Assembly: GCA_047967505.1 (NCBI GenBank)
Contig: CM106541.1
Source: Dipteris shenzhenensis
Taxonomy: Eukaryota > Polypodiophyta > Polypodiopsida > Gleicheniales
Direction: 5' to 3' (one strand)
Length of the DNA stretch: 64,000 nucleotides
In this document: positions 35,357 through 44,200 of the stretch, piece by piece
Layout: every line of letters begins with the position of its first letter
Numbering within the stretch: the first letter of the stretch is position 1
Notes under the pieces: generated by a model
Databases searched by the model: none
The model's input: the letters and a program-made list of their open reading frames with translations, nothing else
What the model was told of the DNA's origin: nothing
Position numbers and translations under genes: made by a program

Positions 35357-35640
35357 GCAATATATGATAACCAACATGCAATATATGCTAACCATCATAC
35401 AACACATGCTAACCAGCATACACCTAGCATACAACATATGCTAACATACAACATATGCTAATATACAACGCATGCTAACTAGCATACAACATATGCTAAC
35501 TATGCATGGAACATATGCTAATTAGCATGTGTTAATGGACAAATGGACATGTGCTAACTAGCATATATAACATGTGCTAACCAGCATGAAACAAATGCTA
35601 TAAAGCATATGATAAATGCTAACTATTATATGTAAAAGAA
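35357..35640. repeat. Minisatellite of a CATATGCTAACTAGCATA-like unit
   Basis: Some 12-14 degenerate copies of AACATATGCTAACNAGCATA, about 17-25 bases each, run without a break from the truncated LTR of Copia-E. The unit contains the palindrome GCTAACTAGC/GCTAGTTAGC and ATATGCTA words. Confidence 0.85.
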
Positions 35641-36055
35641 AAGGGACAACGTATCAGAGTCATCTGATTGTCCTCCAAGCAACTCCAACATTGATTGATT
35701 TGTTGCTATCTGCACCTCAAGTTTGGATCTCTCAATGGAATTTTCAAGAGGCAAGGAAGCCAACTTGGCTTGTGCTGATAGAACCTGAGCTTTTAAAATA
35801 CCGAGGGCTACACCAACTTTCTCATTGCTCATCTTTTGAATCTTTGCTTCCTCCATTGTCTTTTGCACAATTGCAAGTCCATTCTTTGTAGTGTCCTTTC
35901 TTCTTTCTATGTCTTCAATTAATGCTTTAATATTCAAGGCCTCACCTTGTGGCATGCAAACTACACTCAAACTACCACTATTTGTTACTACTATTGATTG
36001 AGGAGTTTTTTCAATTTTATATTGTGCATGAAAATCCTCTTTCGTGAGGCAGAAA
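35626..36055 (-). CDS. Unassigned coiled-coil frame, possible exon or relic
   Basis: On the minus strand an open stretch of about 140 codons runs from about 36055 to 35626. It includes TKEDFHAQYKIEKTPQSIVV, IEDIERRKDTTKNGLAIVQ and KTMEEAKIQKMSNEKVGVAL. Its heptad-like pattern of charged and aliphatic residues suggests a coiled coil. The end runs into the minisatellite (SLFFYI), so the true end is probably lost. I do not recognise the family. It could be a pseudogenised exon or transposon gag. No intron signals were established. Confidence 0.3.
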
Positions 36056-36899
36056 ATCCTTTGTCATGGATAATCACCTTTTGTGCCTTCCACCTCGCTG
36101 TGCAAAAACATAATATCAACATCAAAGAAAGAGACCCATGCAAATAAAAATAACAAAGAGAGAGATGCAGTTACAAAGAGGGAGATAGAGAGAGAGCTCG
36201 AGCGATCGAGAGCTAGAGAGAGAGACTAAGATCGAGTGATAGATTCCGGAGGAGTCTCGCTTCGTTTGCATATTCGTCTCCTCTTCTGTAAACAAGCTCG
36301 AAGGTAGCGGGTCTACTCTTTTCCTCTTGTGCTCCAGCTATTCTCTGGTTCTCGCTCACTTCATGGTTGCTTCACACGAAAACGTCGACAGAAGACGTAG
36401 TCGAAGTACTCATTCCACCACCCAGGGCCCCCGTATTTAGTTATACTTCATGTGCCACTCATCATTATTCAAATGACTTGTTATTGGAAAATAAAATTTT
36501 GTGTAAAATAACTAAAGGGACAACTTGTATTCTTGTTACACCACCTCTTGAAATGTGCTTACAAGCATAAATAACATAGCATATTAACTTGCTTACACCC
36601 TTATAGGAATCATAGGATTCTCCTCCACAATTTCTTTCACTTGGTCAAGCAAATAAGAGATGGCCAGAGCTAGCTGATTAGAAATTGGATGTTCGAGCTT
36701 TCGCTCCCCATTCCTCTCTCATTCTTTAGTTTCTTTGCTTCTCTTTCCTAATTAGTTGTCCTTAAGGGCAATGTCAAAATTGCCTTTGATAAGCCAACCC
36801 TTGTTGCTCCACTTAACACATTCCAACAACCATATTTTGTGGGGTTGGTCCTTATGATTTTGACCTAAACGAATGGATTACTCCTTGCTTTTCTCAAAC
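36056..36899. other. No gene recognised; GA-rich stretch
   Basis: A purine-rich (GAGA) block lies at 36150-36235. It could be 5' flanking sequence of the minus-strand frame at 35626-36055. Nothing else was recognised. Confidence 0.35.
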
Positions 36900-38790
36900 C
36901 CTCTTCATTGAGGTGTATTCATTTGTTGGTGCCCTTCCTTTAGCTTCATCCCTTCATCTTTGTCTATTATTGAAGCCCTTTGTTTAGGGTGTTCAATAAA
37001 TACCACCCTTGGTGATGGCCCTACCCCGGCAAATACTTTCACCCAAACTCCCATCTCCCCTCATCTCTTTCCTCCCATTCCACCTAAGATCCCATATCCT
37101 TCTAAGCTTCCATTAACTCCTTGAGAAGGTCAAAGCCCTTAACCTTAACAGGAATAGAGGACACTAGTTTATCATACCATGTCATGGACCTTCATCTATT
37201 CAGGACCTTATTTTTTGCCTCATTAATAAATCAATGCATCAGAGACACCCAAGCTATATTCCATCCAAAGGAGCTATATTAAGTGCAAGAGACTCATACC
37301 CAAAGGGCAATTTGAAAACATATCAAAGATCAAATTTTGAAACCTTTCTCCACATCCCATTTTTGTTAGCAGCCTTAGAAGGAAATCCCACCTTAAATGA
37401 GTATATGCCTTGTCTAGATCTGATCCAAATAGGATACAGTGCTAAGTACTTCTCCTCACAATATCTATAGCTAAGAAGATGGAAGAACATCTTCAAATAT
37501 GTCTCTACCTTTTACAAAGCCTAATTTACTATGCTTTTGCACATCTCCATTGCCTATGAGACCATGGCTTTGGCCATTAGTTTGTAATAAGGATTGAGCA
37601 TAGTTATTGGTCTCTTCAATCCCTGACTTGGAGTATGCTAGGTTTTAGGGAAGAGCTTAAGAAATCTAGCATTGATATCAACAAATAGTTCTCCAATCAT
37701 GCAAGTATAATCTAGCATTGATATCACCAAATAGTTCTCCAATCATGCAAGTATAATTAACCATCTCAAGTTCAAAAAAATTAACTAGGTCCTAAAATCC
37801 ACTATGGTGCTCCATAGTAAGTCCATCAAGCCCATGTGAGTTCTTTGATTTTAGGCATTGCTTAATATATAGCTCTTCCTCTTTAAATGTCCTAGCCAAC
37901 ATGCTTCTTTGACTAACGGAAATAGAATTCTTTGCAAGAGGATCAAGAACCCCATCACACATCATATTCCTAGCGTGGATGCTAAAAGTTTTACTAAGGA
38001 CCTTAATGAAGACATTTGCAATATGCCAATAGTATCATGTAACCATAACTCCCATTTAGGCAATGCCTTACTTTACTCAACAAACAAGAAAGATTTGTTT
38101 TAGACTTTCTTAAACTCCTTATCCCACTGACTAGCAACTTGATGAATTCTCACATTGCCTTATCCCATGTTAAAGCATGATGCACCTCAGTATCTAAAGC
38201 ATGTCTCTAGATCTCATGAACCCTCTCATAAAACACCTTGCTTATGTGGTCAAATTTTAAGGGGATGTCCCTCGGTCTTTTACTATGATAGGATGAGAGA
38301 AGCAAAAAGATATTGGGAGAGGATAAAACAAGGAAGTTCATGGGAGCTTTCATCTACCACCTCCCCCCTTGATGCGTTAAGCCTATCAATCCTAACAACT
38401 CTAAGCTACCCTCCCTTTTGTTTAATATTCCACATGAAATTGCTAAGCCGAATTAGATCAATCTCCTTACAATCAACAAGATCTAAATAACCAACAAATC
38501 ATTCCACACATCAATGTCAACAAAGCCTTCATCATTTTTAGGATGAGATCTATCTCCTCTTGCAACATAGTCTTGTTCCAATCCCTAGCAAATAGCCATT
38601 TGTCTAGAATGTTATAGCCAAATTTCCCTATCCCAATTCTATAGCCAATGCTTTGACGGCCTCATCTCTCCACAATTATTTTGACAGAGATTATAGCATG
38701 CACAAGGGTGGCAACTACCAATATGCCCTTCCTCAAATCATGACTACAACATGAGAACCCGATTTCTTAACATATTTCTAAAGAAATCAG
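36900..38790 (-). mobile_element. LINE-C: decayed L1-type LINE
   Basis: On the minus strand endonuclease remains (ARDWNKTMLQEEIDL, RIDRLNASRGEVVDE) occur at 38790-38280. RT remains follow: KSKNSHGLDGLTMEHH (about 37840), RPITMLNPYYKLMAKAM (about 37600) and LGFVKGRDIFEDVL (about 37520). These are the order and motifs of L1-type ORF2. There are many stops and frameshifts. The 3' end is indistinct. Confidence 0.7.
37665..37756. repeat. 46-bp tandem duplication inside LINE-C
   Basis: TCTAGCATTGATATCA starts two copies at 37665 and 37711 that differ at one or two bases. Confidence 0.88.
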
Positions 38791-40759
38791 CCTCCCACAC
38801 TTATTTTCTTGAAGAATTAGTGCATCCAAATGTTCTCCTAGCACTGTAACTGAGATATAACTATGCTCTTTATTTTGTTTGCAACAACATCTAAATTTCC
38901 AAAATGTGAAACTTACTCTATGAAATCCCCTTTGGACCGAGAGCTTCTCAAGAGCTTTGCATTGTGCAAGTATGCATTGGTTCCCACCTATCACTCAGCT
39001 CTCTATAGCTTGCACTTGGCCATTGTTTTCACACAATATATACTTGTTGCCATGGTAGATATATATTTATTAGCAGTGTAATGCTAGTTAGTAGCGGTAT
39101 ATTTTATTGATGATAAATATTGATATAGAACCTATAAGTTGATTAGTTACCATGTAACATTTGATCATGTGGTGAACACTCTATCAAATATAATGACTAA
39201 TCACACTCAATAATGTAACGACTAGTCATACTCAATAATATGCAAAAAAAAAAGAATGTGGCTTTGTGATTATGTATTATAGTAATGAGTTTCCAATGTT
39301 CAAGCCTCATAGGCATGTATTAGTATTTCTCCTCTCTAGAGTACACATGGTGCTACTCCTATCAATTATATACAACACCAAAACAACATTATTACTCCAT
39401 GTTATATCTATTTCTTGGTATATATACTTGGTGATAATATATATATGTATAACCCAAGATACCATGCTATCATTTGTGATATGTAAATATAGTTGGATAA
39501 ACAATTGGCAAACCATATGTAGATTCATGTAAAAACTCTTTACAAAGCCCAAAGAACTTGCTGTTGAACCACAAGGTTCACATTGCACTATATCCTTGGC
39601 AAGCAAGACACTTTGTTTATGGACTAAGAGTAAAAGCCTTGCGAGAATTAAGTAATTTTCACAAGGTTCAAATCTTGGTACTTGACTGGCTGTTTGACCT
39701 AAAAATTGATTATTTATGAGCTTACATAAGAGTGTTTTAAAAATGGTAATTCAACAAATTAAGCATTTTGCCACCCATCTTCGGTAAAGCATTTAGTTTT
39801 GAATAGTAACATTTGTACCCTCTTACTTTATTGCTACAATAGGTACTACAATAGGCTCTACAATAAAGAAAACATGGAAAATCAAGGAGTATTTTCATAC
39901 TTCGATATGACAATTTAGAACTATATTAACATTTTTCAAAATGATTCATTATTATACAACACTGTAACCCACTAGTGCATGATATTCATACCCTTTCTTT
40001 TTTGGACAAGAAAGATCCTCTTATTGGATATTTAATGGTTTTCCTTTTTCTAATCTTGTTTGTCCTAAAAGAGCCCTCTTGGTTGTCATTAATTTCCAAC
40101 CTTAGCAACATGCCTTTATTGCATCATGACATTGCTTACTCTTGTTTCATATTTCTTGTTTCTAGCTAAATAGCTGCTTTTATTAAATATTTTAAAACGG
40201 TTATCTTCTACCTGTTCTTTATTAATTGTATGCAACTTGGCACATTGTCTTTTAGCCAAGTTTTGATGAGTCTTACAAAGGTGTCATGGTTAGGTGTGTC
40301 CAAATCAATAACCATGTTGTCTTAACTTCCCTTTTACGCTTAAAGGCCACATCAATAACTATAAGACTTTACTGAAGTTAACCCCTAAGGAAAGGATGTG
40401 TAAGCTAAGCTCAACATATAAGTTGCAATGAATATATGATTTTGCGAGTAATGTATTGTATTTTGCATGAAAATTCACTTTATATGAGTCTTTCATGGAG
40501 CCTATGTTCAAAGAGGATAAGATGGGATTGTGCTTGTGCTTTGTCCTATAAGAACTCATGAGTACCTATGGTACAAGGCATTGCCTTTTCCCATTGTTGC
40601 CTGATTGAGTGAGTGCTCACATGAAGAGGGTGCTTCAAGCATGGTGAGACGATTTTGGGCCTTTCTTGATTGGTAAGGGCTTTAAGGAGTCTAGCAAGAG
40701 CAGCTATTGGTCCAACGAGACAATTTCATGGGGCAGATTAATCTTCTACAATGGTAATG
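38791..40759. other. No gene recognised, AT-rich
   Basis: Short open frames on both strands match nothing I recognise. A small direct repeat (AATGACTAATCACACTCAATAA and a relative) occurs at about 39190-39240. Confidence 0.45.
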
Positions 40760-41286
40760 CTTAGGTGGTGAAATTCATATTTTGGAGTCCGAGTGTTCTT
40801 ATGCTGATTACACACCTACCAATGGACGGACCCTTTGTAAAATTGGAGGAGAGAACGGGGGTTGGAGCCTCACACAGCGCTGCTCTGCGGGGACGAAGGG
40901 GTGTGCCCTGTTCTCCATTGGCTGCCGAGCTCCTTGCAAAGAGGTGGCAGATGAACACGTACCCAACACAGGTGCCCTCAAACTGGGAGAAGCGACGAGT
41001 ACTGGCGGTGTGTAACCACAGTCTAACCAAGGTTCAAAGCTCGAACCGAAGTCAAAAGTTTTTATATTCAAGCAAGGAAGAAAGAGAGAGGAAGAGAGAG
41101 AGCAAGGAAAGAGCTTAAGGTATTGTAATGGTTGTGTTCTTACAGTTCCCTGCTTCCTGCAGCTTTCTTCTTACAAGTCCATAGCTTTTGTTTCATTTGG
41201 CTCTTTTGGATTTCTTCCCTCTCAGCTTCTGCTGAATCTGGAATTCCTCCTGCTAGAAAACTTTAGCTTCCCCTGCGGCCTTGGCT
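40760..41286 (+). promoter_or_regulatory. S1FA 5' flank and probable 5' UTR
   Basis: GC content rises here relative to the flanks. A CCAAT-type word on the minus strand (CCATTGGC, about 40913), an ACACGTAC word at about 40956, and a TTTTTATATTC TATA-like word at about 41059 precede a purine-rich stretch (41080-41115). A pyrimidine-rich stretch then leads to the ATG at 41287. No transcription start can be fixed from the sequence. Confidence 0.4.
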
Positions 41287-44200
41287 ATGGCGGACGATTT
41301 CGGACCTCAGGACATAGATCCGTCTGTCTTCGATCACCAGGTGCTTCCTCTGTACCTCATCCTCCTTCCTCCATTGCTTTGGAGCCTCTCAAATCCAGGT
41401 AACGTGCATTTCGCAGCGATCGATCTCTCTTCGTACCTTCCATTGAAGGACCTATACGGGGTTTGTACCCCCCGCAACTGTTTCGGAAAGTGAATTGTCA
41501 ATATGTTCAAGATCGGATCCCTTGGAATTCACGATTCCCTTGGAACAGCGCGTGAAATCACATCTGCTCGCATTTGTGGGGCAAGTTGTCTCCGGTTTTT
41601 AAAAATGATCTTCTGGTGCATCCTCTTGCTAGAACTCCAGCGTGACATGTGACGTAGAAAGAATGGGCAGGAGTTATAGCCACGGTGCACTGCCGCTGTA
41701 TAGGATGATCGGCTGATCAAGTGTAGAGACTTTCTCGATTCCAGCACCTCTAATGTTTTGCAGCATCTATTCCAAACGATTTCAGGACTAATTGGTCATG
41801 TCCCGCAGCAAGAACTTAGGGTGCATCACTTGAGATATCTGTTCTTAGAGTTTTGTTTAGAGCAACATATGCAATGCGAGAGCTCTGCTGATCAAAGCAA
41901 TCTTGACAATCTCAACAAATGGTGTGTTTGTCCAACAAGCTCTCTTTTCTATATATTTTATTGGAATGTTGTGTAAAGGGATGAAATACGTGTCTCCTTC
42001 CAACACTAGGACCGGCCAAATGAGATCTTAGCTGTACAGCTCTGCTTTCTGCTGGTACGCTTCCTTGCTGCTGTTGCGTCAAACCTGCGTCTCAGAGGAG
42101 ACAGAGAAATTAAACACGTTAGAATGCATGAATGGTAAAGCAGATTTATTTTTAGGCATGTTGGCCTGCACTAACCTTTAAGCCCCAATGATGTAAACAA
42201 GGATGTCAGGGCACATAGATATTGCAGAGCAAATCATCATTGCAGCAATTTCAGGATCTATCGCCTAGTGCTTACCAAACTTTGATTCTTTGCCACTAGA
42301 TTGAGTCAAGCTGATGACTCTAGCTGAAGGACCCTGCCAGAACTGGTACGGTAGAACACCGGTGAGGGCTCATAACACAGCATGCCATCCTCTCCCCATG
42401 TGTGGTGGTAGGCAAGTTAGGGAATGAGAGAGGTGAGGATTGTCACTTTCAGAGTACCTGCCTGACGCAAACTCTTTTGCCAAGTCTGTGGGTTTGCTGC
42501 CTCTATCCCATTGATCCCGCACCATGCTTTGTTCATGCATTGCGTGTCATGCCCCTTCTGTGCATCAAAGTACTTAGGCGCTCCTAGCTGCTGAGCTAGT
42601 CAGCTCCAAGTCCACATGGAGGCATCGCTGTCCCAGTGCATGCAGTAACTTACTTTTAGGATGTTCCCCTTCGTATCTTGTACTATCGAGTGCCTTATGA
42701 GTGACTACAGCTTGATCTCCTCTCTACACTACTGGCTGGCGGGCACAAGACCAGCACAAATTTATTTTTATGCCCTTATCATTCTTTGCATCATTGGGAG
42801 CCCTTCCCCAATGGGGGGCTCCGGTAGAAGCAACAGAGAGTCTTCCTGTAACACGTTTGTGGCCTAAGTCTGACTGCTACGCACATGCATAGTTTTTGCT
42901 ACTGCTTGCTACTGTTGTGGAATTGTGTTCACATCCATGCTTGCTACTGATGAATGCAAGAAAGACAATCATATGACACAATGTTGCGCAGCAAGTGTCA
43001 TCCACCTTTCCAAAGAGTATTTTTATGTCAAGGGGCTCTGGCTGCTCCTCATGTTATGCAGAGGCTGCCTCTATGAAGTACTTCTACTTGTTCCCAAGGG
43101 TTGCTGCTTGGGGGGCATGAGAGGCTACTATTTGAGAATCAGGATGCCACATGGGTAGATCTAGCTGGAGGGAAACATCCATAGGACAGCCACATGGGCA
43201 ACACTGTAGGCTGCCACGTGGTCCACTGTTAGAGGTGGGCATAAGCTCTGAAAGAGGGAAAACCTGTGAGCAGCATGCAGCAAGAAGAGGGCGTGAGGCA
43301 CAAGCTGCACAGCGACATCTGCAGGTCTTCCTGGAGTATCCAAAAGGCGCGTGGATCTGCAGTATGGCTGCTGTGCAGGACTGCGCAGGTGCTGCCAAGG
43401 ATAGATGTGTTGGTAGGCTTTTGCAGGTGCGGAGATTATCTGTTGGCTGCAGCAGAGCTGAATCAGGATCCAGCAGCATAAAGCCTGCAGAAAAGGGCCT
43501 TACAAAGGCATGAATAGGTCAGCAGATTCACAGACCAGGTCGGCTGGTCTGTGGCAGGTTGGTTGGCTGGTCGGTCTGTTTTACAGACTGGTCGGTTGGT
43601 TACTGATTGGGTCAGCCAATTGGGGCTTCCCAGCTCTCTATAAAAGGCCCCGTTGTGGGGGCATCTTGCCGATCAGGCTCTAGGCATTCCAGCCCACTCC
43701 AGTGTGCAAACCAACTATCTACGGAGGGCAGAGGAGTGGATGAGTGCAGCAGGAGAGGTTCTCACATACAGTTCAGACTGGAAGCAGCACTCTCATCTTC
43801 GAGCAGATCTTGGTGCATATCTACAGCCTGCATGTCTGCAGGAGGTGCCTCGCAGTACGCAAGGACAGTGAAGCTCACTGAGGAGCACGCAACCTGAGGA
43901 AGTACACAAGTAGGAGCAGTGTTTGTGCTCACCATAGAGCATCCAGGGCAGCGTATTGCTGCATGTTTTAGGATCTCTGGTGAAGCTTTCTGTAATAGTG
44001 TTTGGCTCAGATTTGTGCAACATATTCTGAGGCATTTTTTAACTGTCCTACTGTTGTCCATCTCCTGAGTTTGGTGTTTGTGAGTTCTATCTTGTGGACA
44101 CATAAAGTTGAAGTTTTGAATGATAGCATTCCCTTCTCCTCTCTAAGATTTTTCTGTTGTGCACACTTATCCATTTACTATTTCTGCTGTGTGGAGAAAC

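Noticed and set aside
40765-41118. 117-codon plus-strand frame just upstream of S1FA exon 1, with an open frame on the minus strand too
   Set aside because: No recognised domain. It overlaps the probable promoter and 5' UTR, and being open on both strands is explained by raised GC content.
42402-43897. Several 60-130 codon frames on both strands in the S1FA intron
   Set aside because: Overlapping frames on opposite strands with no recognised motif; consistent with locally higher GC content.
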